Origin: Kluyveromyces lactis
Taxonomy: Eukaryota; Ascomycota; Saccharomycetes; Saccharomycetales; Saccharomycetaceae
Assembly (NCBI RefSeq): GCF_000002515.2
Contig: NC_006039.1
Span: 248,001 to 312,000, forward strand
DNA: 64,000 nucleotides
Direction: 5' to 3'
Position numbers and translations under genes: made by a program. Below are positions 47,796-58,700 of this stretch, one piece after another. The notes beneath the pieces were generated by a model. It was not told the DNA's origin, did no database searches, and saw only the letters and a program-made list of their open reading frames with translations. The first letter of the stretch is position 1. Each line of letters opens with the position of its first letter.

Positions 47796-48806
47796 ATGGC
47801 GTTGTTGAAGAGGAGCATAACATGGGATTCTGATCATAGCAGAGTGAAAGTGCTAAAATGCCTGTTTGAAAACAGTGCACCACTGAATTTTGAGAAGTTT
47901 TTGGAGAACATACCACACGAAGTGTTATTGATGTTACTTGACGAAATTACAAGTAAAGATAGGATATCCTTGTCATGCACATCAAAAGCAATACGATTGG
48001 TACTCAGACCATACGTTTTTTCAAGCGCTAAATGTCCGTGGGAAGAGCTACTAGATGTTGATCATTGGTCAGTGGATTCCACAATACTCAATTTAATTGA
48101 GTCATTGCGAATATCAACGTCGTGTTCAAAGAACGAATGGACATATCCGTTTCATGAACTTTTCACTTGCTCTACAAATAGAGGTCTTGATAATCTATCT
48201 TCATTGCAATTGCAAAGCTCTGGATCTACGAGCTTCTTCAAGTATTGCAATGTTGGTACAAATCTAAGGAGGTTAGTAATAAATACAACAAAAGAAAAAT
48301 CCCTTTTTAGCTTGAACCATGTGAGACCATTCGTGAATTTGGAAACTTTAGAGGTCTCCAATTTTCAAATTGATGATTTCGAAGATGAACCAGACCTTTG
48401 CCCTTATCTTAAGGACTTAAAACTTACCAACTGTACTTGGGAATATCCCTTTATGATAGAAAATTTTGGCAGGCACAAAATTGTAACACTAAGTCTTCAT
48501 TATTCTAATTCTTTTATTATAAGTGAACGTTTCAGGGTTTTCCTTTTAAAACCTGGTTTCACCAGATTAGAGAGTTTGGAGATAACAAACACAGAAAGGA
48601 ACCTAAAATTGACCATATCCTTAGAAATTATGAAACTGATACAAGCCATTCCTACCTTGAGGATATTGAAGCTAAAAGGAAACATTTATAACGAAACTTT
48701 AAACAATTTCACAAAGGTTGATTTTGACAATTGCATGAAGTATCTCGCGCTTGATAACGTCAAGGTATTTTACTCAAGTTTTTTTACCGAAGAACAAGAA
48801 TCGTAA
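47796..48806 (+). CDS. F-box protein of unknown target
   Basis: A 336-residue protein with an F-box at about residues 35-80 (LENIPHEVLLMLLDEITSKDRISLSCTSKAIR), the motif that docks Skp1 in SCF ubiquitin ligases. The rest has leucine-rich-repeat character (NLETLEVSNFQIDDF; YLKDLKLTNCTW; RLESLEITNTERNLK; TLRILKLKGNIYN), suggesting an F-box/LRR substrate receptor. I do not recognise a specific ortholog, and nothing occupies this slot in S. cerevisiae. It is convergent with RCY1, itself an F-box protein, across only 41 bp. The two are not similar beyond the F-box. Confidence 0.8.
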   Translation: MALLKRSITWDSDHSRVKVLKCLFENSAPLNFEKFLENIPHEVLLMLLDEITSKDRISLSCTSKAIRLVLRPYVFSSAKCPWEELLDVDHWSVDSTILNLIESLRISTSCSKNEWTYPFHELFTCSTNRGLDNLSSLQLQSSGSTSFFKYCNVGTNLRRLVINTTKEKSLFSLNHVRPFVNLETLEVSNFQIDDFEDEPDLCPYLKDLKLTNCTWEYPFMIENFGRHKIVTLSLHYSNSFIISERFRVFLLKPGFTRLESLEITNTERNLKLTISLEIMKLIQAIPTLRILKLKGNIYNETLNNFTKVDFDNCMKYLALDNVKVFYSSFFTEEQES

Positions 48807-48847
48807 ATAAATTTAATTCAGCATTAGTTACAAGATATACAAAAGTT

Positions 48848-51328
48848 TCAACAGATAACACAATCTGAAACACCTAGTCCATACATAACCTTCTCTACAT
48901 CCTTACGAACTTTCAACCAGTCCGTTCTTCTTTGCACCAATTCGTAAATTTCCTCCTGTGTGAATACACCTTGGAATTTCCCCACGTCGCAAATTAATTT
49001 GCCAAGCTCTTTAGAATCTTTGCCAGAAATAAGATAAAGCTGTCCGACGGATTTCAGACCAGCAAAGTATGGAACAATATTTTTTTGTTTTAATTTCTTT
49101 GATATGAAATCATGATAATAGTTGAGATCTGCTATTAAAAATATGGCCCCATCTTCAGAAATTAGATGTTTTTTAATATTCTTTACGGCTTCATCAAAAA
49201 ACCTTTCTCCAACTTCTTGTTGGAAAACATCAATGGTTCCTTTATCTGTCGCACCAGTCAATAAAAAGCAATGTTCTGAAAGAAGTTCAACACAAGCAAC
49301 AGCACATTTCGAGGGGAGGATTTCTCTTCTTAAAATGTCCTTAGGATCTGGATTGAAATCGTCTGGGAACTGCATTGTGTTGAAAAGAAACTCGACTTGG
49401 TCCATAAGTTTATCGATACCAATGTTTAGCCCATTAGCAACATAATCATCAAGCATAGTTTCGAAGACTTTTTTAGTATGAACCACATCATTAAATATAT
49501 CTTTGTTTTTATTAATAATTCCTTTCGCAATAAGTTCATTGTTGTAGAAAATAGATATCATTTGCAATATTATGTCGCCGATGTTAATTAATTCCGTGAA
49601 CTGAACCAAAGGTTCGACTTTATTGTCATCATCTGAGGTGCCATTGATGCTGAGTTTTGCCAATTTTGTTTCATTGGCATCGTAATCCTGTAAAAGTTGC
49701 AAAGCCGTCTCGAACCCCAATTTAATATGGTTTTCACTTAATTGCCAGATCAAAGTCTTATAAATTTCTTGGCATTCGGCTTTGACTACAGATTCGAAAA
49801 CTTTGATGGTTTTGAAATAATAAATCTTTTCCATATGTTCCCGGCAAGATTGAATGACCTTGTAACATAAATCAAGGCTGATTAAGGAAGTGATGTTCTG
49901 TAACTTATTATTTATCTTTTGCAACGTGTAAGACATCTCTAAGTCTTGATCAGCCTGCGATTTCGAAGCGTTGTTATTGATTTTGAATATTTTAGTAAAA
50001 GATTTAAGGAAATTTGTTTTACCGTCCAATAACTCCTCATTGGTTAGAGTCCTATCCTTTAAAGACTGAAACAACTCTTCGTCTTTTTCCCTCTGTTTAA
50101 GCTGAGTTTGTTCTTGATAATCTTTGAATGCTTTTTCTGTTTTGGTTGTAAAATCAGAGACCATTGTATCGAAAAAGTTCTGGATTTCTGGCTCCAAGTA
50201 TAACTGAATGAATTCAGCTACAAATCGCTTATAAGATTCGCCTGCATTAATACTTGTAGTGAGTTTATCCACTAAATATACTGACATATGGTCACATATG
50301 GTCGGAAGAGCCATTATTCTGATATTATTCGGATCCAGGTCATCATTTGAAGAAATTTGTTTATTGAAATATGGTATTAGATGATCCTGGACAAAGTTTT
50401 CAGTGTATAGCACCATAACAGGATATTTATCCTGGAACAATTCATCAGTGATGGTAATTTTGTCGTTGAGGAAATCTCGAAATGTATTTAAAGCAAGTTC
50501 CAATTGGTCATAACGTAGATTGTCTTCCTCGTCGAATATCGTTTGCGGCAGCTCGACCGAATCTGAAAACTCATTTTTAGATTTAAAGAAGTCAACAGCA
50601 CTCATTTCATGGCCTAATGATAGGAGAACTTCAACGAATTTTGAGCAAGTAAAATATTCCTTTTTATCAAACCTAATATCCAATTCTCTTATTATGCTGG
50701 TGGTGAATAACTCCTTGAATGTGTTGAGGTTTTCCTCAACCTTTTTATAATATGACCAGTCATTATCATTTGATTTGATGTACTTTTGGAGACTCTCTAT
50801 TATCTTTGCTTGTGATACTGGATCACTGTATTCATCAGGGAAAAATGCTGTAACGTCATTGTAATATAGTTTGTCGGTAAAACCTTGGAAGAATTTATAA
50901 AACAGCATATACGCATTTTTCGGTCTCTTAGGGTCGAATTTTTTATGTATATCAAATATATTGCATGCATTTAGTGAAGTAGATTCGTCGAACAGGTAGC
51001 CAACCTCCGCTATCAGGCCTATGCCCTTAATTTTATCTAACCAATAATCTTTATCGGTAACTCCATTCAACTGTATATGGTACAAGTTTCTGTTGAGACA
51101 TTGGAATGATAAATAATCGGATGTGTTCAAACTGAAGGCTATCTGTTTGACTATGTTACTCACTTTAAGAATGTCAGCAAAAGTCACAGCGGAATCCATA
51201 GTTAATAATGATGTCTCTCGTAAACCCAGTGGCATCAATGTGTCAGCATCCTCTGGAAATGTTCTCTTAATTTGTATGTTCCTTTTAGTTTTCCTCGATA
51301 GATCCACAATTTGTTCTCTGTTCAACAT
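48848..51328 (-). CDS. RCY1: F-box recycling factor Rcy1
   Basis: Non-SCF F-box protein needed for recycling of endocytosed membrane proteins such as the v-SNARE Snc1. The F-box-like region lies at about residues 50-95 (IVKQIAFSLNTSDYLSFQCLNRNLYHIQL). A long helical Sec10-like part follows. The protein ends in CVIC, a CAAX prenylation box as in the S. cerevisiae protein. The 826 residues match the family (about 840). It is syntenic with YJL204C next to PRP21, divergent across just 76 bp. Confidence 0.95.
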   Translation of the reverse strand: MLNREQIVDLSRKTKRNIQIKRTFPEDADTLMPLGLRETSLLTMDSAVTFADILKVSNIVKQIAFSLNTSDYLSFQCLNRNLYHIQLNGVTDKDYWLDKIKGIGLIAEVGYLFDESTSLNACNIFDIHKKFDPKRPKNAYMLFYKFFQGFTDKLYYNDVTAFFPDEYSDPVSQAKIIESLQKYIKSNDNDWSYYKKVEENLNTFKELFTTSIIRELDIRFDKKEYFTCSKFVEVLLSLGHEMSAVDFFKSKNEFSDSVELPQTIFDEEDNLRYDQLELALNTFRDFLNDKITITDELFQDKYPVMVLYTENFVQDHLIPYFNKQISSNDDLDPNNIRIMALPTICDHMSVYLVDKLTTSINAGESYKRFVAEFIQLYLEPEIQNFFDTMVSDFTTKTEKAFKDYQEQTQLKQREKDEELFQSLKDRTLTNEELLDGKTNFLKSFTKIFKINNNASKSQADQDLEMSYTLQKINNKLQNITSLISLDLCYKVIQSCREHMEKIYYFKTIKVFESVVKAECQEIYKTLIWQLSENHIKLGFETALQLLQDYDANETKLAKLSINGTSDDDNKVEPLVQFTELINIGDIILQMISIFYNNELIAKGIINKNKDIFNDVVHTKKVFETMLDDYVANGLNIGIDKLMDQVEFLFNTMQFPDDFNPDPKDILRREILPSKCAVACVELLSEHCFLLTGATDKGTIDVFQQEVGERFFDEAVKNIKKHLISEDGAIFLIADLNYYHDFISKKLKQKNIVPYFAGLKSVGQLYLISGKDSKELGKLICDVGKFQGVFTQEEIYELVQRRTDWLKVRKDVEKVMYGLGVSDCVIC

Positions 51329-51404
51329 ATCAATATTATTATTTATCTAACTAATATAAGAACTATTGAAACATTTGAAATATTGTAAAGCACGCACAAA
51401 TGAA

Positions 51405-52562
51405 ATGAATGAGACAGACAAGGGCAGTAAAACTTCGCAAGCTACAAGTCTGAATATGGACTCTTTTGACTATCTGTCTGTTCCAGATGGGGTAGAAGTG
51501 CCGGCAGATGAATCACAAAGGCGGAGCATATGGAAAACGGTTGAATATGTTATAAGGAACGGTGCAACATATGAAGAGAAGTTAAAGAGCCAGGATATTG
51601 GATTCACTCAACCAGGCAACAAGTACAACGACTATTATGCATTCCTTTTAGAGCATCAGAGATCAAGACAGGATACTCTGGTGTCTACTAAGAATGAACT
51701 GGATCGTAAACCGAGTGAACCCTATCCATTTGTCTATAGTACTTACCGAAATGATATAGGGCAAAAGGACTTGGAACTAATAAAAGCAGCGGCTCATTTT
51801 TGTGTTATCAATAATGATATTAACTACCTTGAGAAACTAAGAGAAAGATATGCGGAAGACCCTCGATTTGCATTTTTACGGCTTGATCATTCTTTGAACT
51901 CAGTATTAACTGATTTTATTAATCAATACGAACAGATTTTATCAGAGGAATACGGGCCTATAGTACGATTGGAGGGGCCGTTACAATCAACTATTCTCCG
52001 AAGGGCATTTCAGAAAGCAGAATATATGGAATTACAGGATGAATTGAAACAAAAGATGAAGGCAGACATAAAAACATCTAGAATAAGATTCTCGGCTTAT
52101 GAATGGGAAAAATTTGAATTGGTAGGAACTGTGACTATTAGCGAAGAAGAAAACTTAGAACAGCTACCAGAAGCCTTGAATTTCGATATATTGAAAGCAA
52201 CAAAGCTCACCAACGATGTTGACATTTTTAAAACAGAAGATGTCAGTGCTGCAGCTCAAAAGAGAAAGAGAAAGAATATGAATATAAGAAAGGCGGGTGA
52301 AACTAGATTGAAAAAGAAAAGCGGACTAAGCAACACCAGCGAACACATGCTCAAATGTCCAATTACAGGAAGATTGGTCCCAGAACCCGATTTTGATTCA
52401 CACTTGAAAATCTTGTTAAGCGATCCTGAGTTCAAAGAAGTACGAGACAAATATGAATCAAAACATAAGTTAACTAATTTGTCTACATCAGAAGTGTACG
52501 AAAACATTAAGCGGATAGTGTCGCAAGACAACGCCAACCCTGTAAAAAGGCAGAAAATATAG
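51405..52562 (+). CDS. PRP21: U2 snRNP SF3a subunit Prp21 with full-length C-terminus
   Basis: Subunit of SF3a in the U2 snRNP, required for branch-site recognition. Two SURP modules are visible: RRSIWKTVEYVIRNGATYEEKL near residue 30 and DLELIKAAAHFCVINNDINYLEKL near 125, followed by the Prp9-contacting middle part. The 385 residues exceed the S. cerevisiae protein (about 280). After the basic AGETRLKKK, where S. cerevisiae ends, the protein continues with CPITGRLVPEPDFDSHLKILLSDPEF, as in animal SF3A1 and fission yeast homologs. The start is the ATG at 51405. A two-codon upstream frame at 51400 (ATG AAA TGA) overlaps it. Position matches YJL203W. Confidence 0.92.
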   Translation: MNETDKGSKTSQATSLNMDSFDYLSVPDGVEVPADESQRRSIWKTVEYVIRNGATYEEKLKSQDIGFTQPGNKYNDYYAFLLEHQRSRQDTLVSTKNELDRKPSEPYPFVYSTYRNDIGQKDLELIKAAAHFCVINNDINYLEKLRERYAEDPRFAFLRLDHSLNSVLTDFINQYEQILSEEYGPIVRLEGPLQSTILRRAFQKAEYMELQDELKQKMKADIKTSRIRFSAYEWEKFELVGTVTISEEENLEQLPEALNFDILKATKLTNDVDIFKTEDVSAAAQKRKRKNMNIRKAGETRLKKKSGLSNTSEHMLKCPITGRLVPEPDFDSHLKILLSDPEFKEVRDKYESKHKLTNLSTSEVYENIKRIVSQDNANPVKRQKI

Positions 52563-53072
52563 ACGTATGTATGCCTCTGTATGTATTAATTTGTTATATT
52601 TTCGTTATTCTTGTCTCATTATAATTTACACTTTCATACTTCAAATTCAAAATCAAAGGTCAAACTGAGTTACTAAATAAATAACATACGATAACAAAAA
52701 AACATTCAAAAACATTATCGTATGATGAAATAAAGCAACGTACACATTCGTCAGTAACCCAGTTTGGTTTCAAAGTTATTATCTACTGATAACTACTATT
52801 GTAGGTGTCAATTTATAGCATGACGAACTTATCATACATATATATACATCTGTCACAGAACCCAAAGAAAACGTAGATTCACTTAAGAATTACCAGATAA
52901 CATTTGCCAACTACTTGGAGTGTACAACTGGCACATTTAGTGCAAGGCTTATAATAAATATACCAGCCACATTCATTTTATGTAAGTAAGAATTTTAAAG
53001 TAAAGTGATTAAAAAACAACGTTACATCGATATAGCAGAATTTCGGATGCGTCTGCATTCTGAAGAGACTCG
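52563..53072. other. spacer between PRP21 and tRNA-Lys
   Basis: A 510-bp AT-rich spacer. It contains a 10-bp inverted repeat at 52685-52724; no other feature seen. Confidence 0.5.
52685..52724. repeat. 10-bp perfect inverted repeat downstream of PRP21
   Basis: Arms CATACGATAA (52685-52694) and TTATCGTATG (52715-52724) are separated by 20 bp of A-rich DNA. It might form a stem in the PRP21 3' region or be a dyad binding site. Confidence 0.5.
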
Positions 53073-53162
53073 TCCTTGTTAGCTCAGTTGGTAGAGCGTT
53101 CGGCTTTTAAGCACCGCTTGCAAGGAACCGAAATGTCAGGGGTTCGAGCCCCCTATGAGGAG
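53073..53162 (+). tRNA. tRNA-Lys (anticodon UUU) with 17-nt intron
   Basis: The 7-bp acceptor stem TCCTTGT/ATGAGGA closes with discriminator G. The D-arm AGCTCAGTTGGTAGAGC forms the A box and the T-arm GGGGTTCGAGCCCCC the B box. The anticodon stem TTCGG/CCGAA holds loop CTTTTAA, giving anticodon TTT. A 17-nt intron sits at the canonical place one base after the anticodon (AGCACCGCTTGCAAGGA). Mature length is 73 plus CCA. A Pol III T-run follows. Confidence 0.97.
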
Positions 53163-53678
53163 TCCCTTTATTTTTTTTCCTATTGCGATATTAAACCAGA
53201 TTCTTGACAACGATAAGTGAAGGCGTTCACTCTCATCCTGGGTACATCATGAATCACATAGAAATACAACGATCTCAGCCCCAATTTACCAAGTATTTGA
53301 TACTTAGCATTAAACGCACCGTTTAAGTAGATGAATTATCCAATTTTAAGCTTGCCTCGAGTCGATGTTTGTCGGCAGTTAATGTTTGTTTACCTTTTTA
53401 CTATTTGATCGTCAAATCTGAAAAACCAACTTCCAAAAGTCATAAAATCGTAATGAAATATTTGATATTTTCGAGGTTTCTTTCAGCGAATGACATCGGA
53501 CTAATTATCAAGTATTATGTACGTTCCGGTATAGCCACTTGATGAGGCATATCAGTTCAATTATTGATTATTATTTGACGCCTTTTTCACAATTTGGCCC
53601 TATCTTTCGACATATTTAGGAGATTTGCAATAAGCTATTATAGGAGAACCACCAATTCAGTAGTCATAAACCTAAAGA
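53163..53678. other. spacer between tRNA-Lys and ECM25
   Basis: A 516-bp AT-rich spacer holding the tRNA terminator and the ECM25 promoter. No transposon remnant or long terminal repeat recognised. Confidence 0.5.
53171..53178 (+). terminator. Pol III T8 terminator of tRNA-Lys
   Basis: Run of eight T nine bases after the tRNA 3' end, the usual RNA polymerase III stop. Confidence 0.9.
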
Positions 53679-55421
53679 ATGGATCCAATCAATGTCAATG
53701 TTAACAGTATCTTTTACAAATCCTACTCAGTAGATCCGGAATCTGAGTATCCAATATATGTCTTTGACTCAACTTATCTTCCCTCTTTCAATGTGGTTGA
53801 TGACAAGCAAGTTTATGAGCTATTAATCGATGGATTAATGGACAAAGTATTGACGAAACTCCCTGCTGAACCGTTTTCCTTAGTTGTGTTTAGTTCGGGA
53901 TTTACCACAAATGATATAAGCTGGGTTTATGGCATCAAATTATATTCAAAGGTACCGAAAAATGTGAGGTCATTAATTCAGAAAACGATAGTGGTTCATG
54001 AATCATTTTTTGTAAAGACTGTTTTCCAAGTATTGAAAAATGCAATGAGGATCAAAGATTTGAGCAACAAAGATTCAAATACAGATACAGTTATCCACGT
54101 ACCCTCATTAACTGCTTTAGCAAACCATTTAGACATTACTCTACTAAGAATTAGCTTGAATGTTTATCTCTACGATTATCAATTTAATGAAAAAATAACG
54201 ATACCAGATCAATATACGGTCAATCCTGGAAGTATAGCGAACAGACAATACAGACAATTAATATTTGATCGTATATTCAAGAGGCTAAAAGTGGAAGGTC
54301 CGAAATCTGAGCTCGTTTTTCAAAAGCCCGGATCATACAAAAAAATCAACATTTTGCTGGATGTGATAGAGAGAAACCATTATGTAGATCTCTCTCAATG
54401 GGATATCTATTCTCTGGGATCGGTGTTCTTAAACTTTTTGAAAAATAAAAGCAAACCACTAATTCCCCTTGACCTTATACCCTTGCCAGTGACAGATGAC
54501 TTAGAGTATACGAAAACAACCTTCAAATCGATAACAGAATATAATGGGTATTACGATTTGGTAAGAGCAGTTTTCCCTCTTTTCATTGACTTCCTTGATA
54601 ATAGTGATGAAACAAAGCATAACCTGAAGACATTGAGTAAATCTTTGACCCCAACTTTATGTAAAGAAAAAGTTTCGATGAAGAGCAGCGACAAATTGTC
54701 GATTGGTACTCGTTTCATTAGGAATCTACTATCACAGTTCTATTTAGTCATTGATGAACTTGATTCGAAAAATGCTCCAGCTCTCCCGGCAAGAATAATA
54801 TCTTCTACGACAATAACTCCTCCTGAGTTACCCAAGCCCAGAAAAGCAAGTCCAACCAGATACACAATCACTTCGCCAACCCCACCTGAAACGACGCCCG
54901 CTGTTAGGCCAAGATCTTCCTCTGTTAAACATACCCCTCCATCAACAGAATTGGGCGTATCAGCTTCATCGTCCAATGTTTTACAAGAACCAAATGCTCT
55001 CCCTGTTATTAATTTAACAGAAGTGCCAACGTTGGAACCTCCATCTCCGTTCATCAATGACTCCAGAAACGACTCTACAAACTCTTTTGACAGTAATGGC
55101 AGTATGCAGAGGGACAGACTACGCTCTCCGACAAGACATTTGGGTAAGGACATTATCACTGATGCTGATACAAATGGAGTGGATGAAATTGTGGGATTAA
55201 CCGACCTTTTAGATCAATTGACTATTGAAAAGAATGCAAAGATTCAATCATTTGATAAAGAAATGAAAAAGAAAAAGATGATACAGCAAAAATCAACGAA
55301 TGCTACCAGATTTTCTAATGAAGGTTACGCAGACATATCTAAGGGTAGCAAGGTGAGCAAGCTAGCAGCTCTTTATGAGGAGCGTCTACAAGGTCTACAG
55401 GCCATTAGTGATCTTAAATAG
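53679..55421 (+). CDS. ECM25: Ecm25-like CRAL-TRIO/RhoGAP-like protein
   Basis: Ortholog of Ecm25, linked in S. cerevisiae to cell-wall and actin-related morphogenesis. It follows PRP21 as YJL201W does. The 580 residues (S. cerevisiae about 599) have an N-terminal CRAL-TRIO-2-like part (EYPIYVFDSTYLPSF; KVPKNVRSLIQKTIVVHESF). The middle resembles a degenerate RhoGAP fold (VPSLTALANHLD), and the C-terminus is proline- and serine-rich (TITPPELPKPRKASPT) with a terminal helix. The Pro-rich motifs could bind SH3 domains. I see no clear catalytic arginine finger. Confidence 0.85.
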   Translation: MDPINVNVNSIFYKSYSVDPESEYPIYVFDSTYLPSFNVVDDKQVYELLIDGLMDKVLTKLPAEPFSLVVFSSGFTTNDISWVYGIKLYSKVPKNVRSLIQKTIVVHESFFVKTVFQVLKNAMRIKDLSNKDSNTDTVIHVPSLTALANHLDITLLRISLNVYLYDYQFNEKITIPDQYTVNPGSIANRQYRQLIFDRIFKRLKVEGPKSELVFQKPGSYKKINILLDVIERNHYVDLSQWDIYSLGSVFLNFLKNKSKPLIPLDLIPLPVTDDLEYTKTTFKSITEYNGYYDLVRAVFPLFIDFLDNSDETKHNLKTLSKSLTPTLCKEKVSMKSSDKLSIGTRFIRNLLSQFYLVIDELDSKNAPALPARIISSTTITPPELPKPRKASPTRYTITSPTPPETTPAVRPRSSSVKHTPPSTELGVSASSSNVLQEPNALPVINLTEVPTLEPPSPFINDSRNDSTNSFDSNGSMQRDRLRSPTRHLGKDIITDADTNGVDEIVGLTDLLDQLTIEKNAKIQSFDKEMKKKKMIQQKSTNATRFSNEGYADISKGSKVSKLAALYEERLQGLQAISDLK

Positions 55422-55738
55422 AACCAATTTCCATATAGGGAACTCTCTTTAAAAAAACATCAAAACGTATATAGTGAGTGACGAAAAACGCCAAAGTTAG
55501 TTTGGTTTCCATGTCAAGGTTCGAGGCCACCAAAATCAGAATCGGCATGCTAACATGACCGAATAGGAAAAGAACCTGATCTGTTACTTAAAAGTACTGT
55601 ATATACACCCTTTCGTGAAGCCAGCAATTAAGTAAACATTGACTCTTCAAAGGGACACATACAAGTGTTTTCATATAGCTGATCATCTCTTCGACTATTG
55701 TTGCCAATTCTTTTTTTTCTAGTAAACAAGTTGGCAAG
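55422..55738. other. ECM25-CDC25 spacer
   Basis: A 317-bp spacer with the CDC25 promoter. A B-box-like GGTTCGAGGC occurs at about 55518-55527 without a tRNA around it. Confidence 0.5.
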
Positions 55739-58700
55739 ATGAGCTATAACACAACTCCATTGTTTGGGCGACAGTCATTTTTAACCGAGGACAATGAAGT
55801 TGAACTAAATATTTCTCCTACTCAACCATTGGATCTGAGAATGTCAATAATAAAAGCTCAAAAAAGGACGTCTTCTCAAGCAATTAGAATTTCCACAATC
55901 GCCCAAAGACTAACGAACGATAGTAAACATGTTTCTATACAGTCCACTAACACCTATACTTCGAATGACACTTTTCTCACTGCAAATTCCCGCGAAGCAC
56001 AACTCCAGAATGATCTAAGCTTTCAACAAAGTCATCCTTTCACAGTATTCACTAAAAGCAAAGAACAACTTCATGATGTTGATGTGACCCCAGTGGTAAA
56101 GGAGTCCACATTCATAGATGTTACGACCCCAAAGGCAAGCAAATTTGAATTAGTGCCACCTGAAGAAGAATTGAGTAACTCACCTAATCCCATTAAGGGG
56201 CTAGGCTTGACGCACTCCAATCACACGCCAGAGTTCAGCTACGATGTAAATCAAACAGTTAGTGACACCGAAGAAGGTGATACCACTCATGAGTTTACAT
56301 TTGACTCCTATGGAAAGTTTGCCCATAATGGTACCCTGATATCGGCTGGCGACACTATAACAACTACCCCTCCCTCAACGGAGGGGCGGGAGCACTGTAT
56401 CAATCCAAGACATACCGAGAGAAAGTCTCCCGGTTTTTCCCTCTCGGAAGAAAATCTTGCGTATTTGTTTATCATTGCCGTCCATTCTTTCAATGTTTCT
56501 TCGCTTGAGAATAAAGAAGATGCAGCCATTTGCATTTCATTCGAGAAAGGTGACGTTGCGTTTGTACATAGTGTTGATGAATCAGGTTGGGGAGAGGTAA
56601 CTCTAATTAAAGACATGCGAAAAGGCTGGGTTCCTTTTAATTATTTTGGAGATGCAGTGAAGGAGGAAAAACAACCAAATGATAAGAATGGTTTAAATAC
56701 CTTCATAGATACAAGAAAGCCGCTCGAACAATTGCTCTCTGCAACTGCTAAATTTATCCTACACCCACAAGACTCACAGGTCAATAATTCTAATGAATAT
56801 TCCTTTAGAATTGAGTACATCAATAGCATTAGAGACGGTGTAAAAACCTTACTTCAGGAAACTGATTGTGTGTCTAGGTCAAACGCTTTTGTACAAAAGA
56901 AGCCAATGATTAAGAAGATGCGAAAAAGATTACTGGCAGAGTGGTACAATCTGATGATCAAAGCTGACTCTTATAAAAATACCACGAATGTCTCAAAAAT
57001 TGATACTTTGGTATCTTTGACCTTCGCTGTGTTGAGAAAGGCATTCTTGTTCTATGAAATCTGGTCAGTCGAGAAGAGGTCATACGATTTGGAAAAAACC
57101 CACCAAATAATTAATAAGAGTCATTTAATACAGAAAGATTTACGAGGCGAACAAAATCCCTTAGACGACCAAACAGTGGCTAAATCATGCACTAGAAAAG
57201 ATATACCATGTCTAAAATTACCTCCTTCTGCATTTAATAGACTTAAGGAGATTCACGATATTCTTTTCGCATACTTTGCATTGATCCTTGGGAGATTAGA
57301 CATGGTTGAACACAGCCCTGCTAATTGCGAGGTTCTCGAGAGTATAGTACATCAGGTTATACTTTTACTCCGAGAGTTGTTGTATATAAGTCAGTCTTGC
57401 TCGTCAATCATTCATCAGAAGTACAAAAACCAATACGAGAACAATCTCGATTATAATTTGGACCCCCTTCTCTCATTAGTATCGGAACTCGTGTCATCTG
57501 TGAAGGTATTTGTCACTCAAACCATCAAAGAAAGGATAGATGATTCTCGTGATCTTTTAATGAAGGATGAACGGTACTATTATACTGATGAAGGTGAACA
57601 CATGATTCTGATCGTGTCCCAAATGACCAGATTTATCAGCAATGCTGTTTCCGGCTGCAACAACTATTTGAAATTGATTGGAGACTTTCAACTAAGCGAT
57701 GAAAGAAATTATCCTGATTTTGCAGCTATAAGGATCACACCTGATCAGTTCATAAAAAAATGCTCCAGCAATTTGATCAAAAAGTTAGATGACAAAGACC
57801 AGTTTCGATCATTTTTGCAAGCAAATAAATCAAAAATTATCAGCTCATCATCATATTCCAAAAATTTGGCAAGATTTTCCACGATCCGTTCTGGAAGTCA
57901 ATACAATGCCTTATCATTCGGAGGAACCCAAATGCTGTTAGATTACCTGCCTGATAAAAAATCATTCTTCAGAGATTCTCTATTTGAACCTTTCGCGCCT
58001 GATCCTCAAAGTGAGAAGGAAGCAGACCAGATAAATGACATTGATAAGATGAAAGATGAAATTGTGTTTGATAAAAATGAAAATTTGGCAGGAATTTCTT
58101 TTAGGGCACTGGTATTTATGATAACTGATGAAATGAGAAAATCTGATGATAACCTACTCTATACGTTCTTACTGAACTATAAATCATTTGGGAATAGCGA
58201 AGAGCTTATAGAGCTCTTAATTTCACGATTTGACTCTAAAAGTCAAGCAATAAAGTATACTTTCGGAGGAAAAAACGGGACTTTTTCGTCACTTGCTTCT
58301 AGAGTCCGAAGCAGACGTAGATTGGTTTGTAAAGTTATCCAACTGTGGATGGAGAGCTTCTGGGATTACGGAGATGATTATAAACTGATCGCCTTACTTA
58401 TAAATTTTTTCAATGAAGAGGTTACTGAACATCTTCCAATAGAGGCAAAGCTTTTGATTGAAATAGCCGCCAAACTTTATACTTACTCACCTAAGAGGCT
58501 GCACAAAAATCCCGACCCTTATATTCAGCTTATTCCAAGGAACGTAAATCCTGTGAAGAAAACCAATTCAGGCCTCTCCATCACATCCTCAGCATCATCA
58601 TCTATTTCTAGTTCTACAGCTTCTACGTCCTTCGATGAAAAGTTTATAGAAAAGTATGAACTTACAAAACTTCCCCTCTCGTCTCACAGCACTATTTCTT

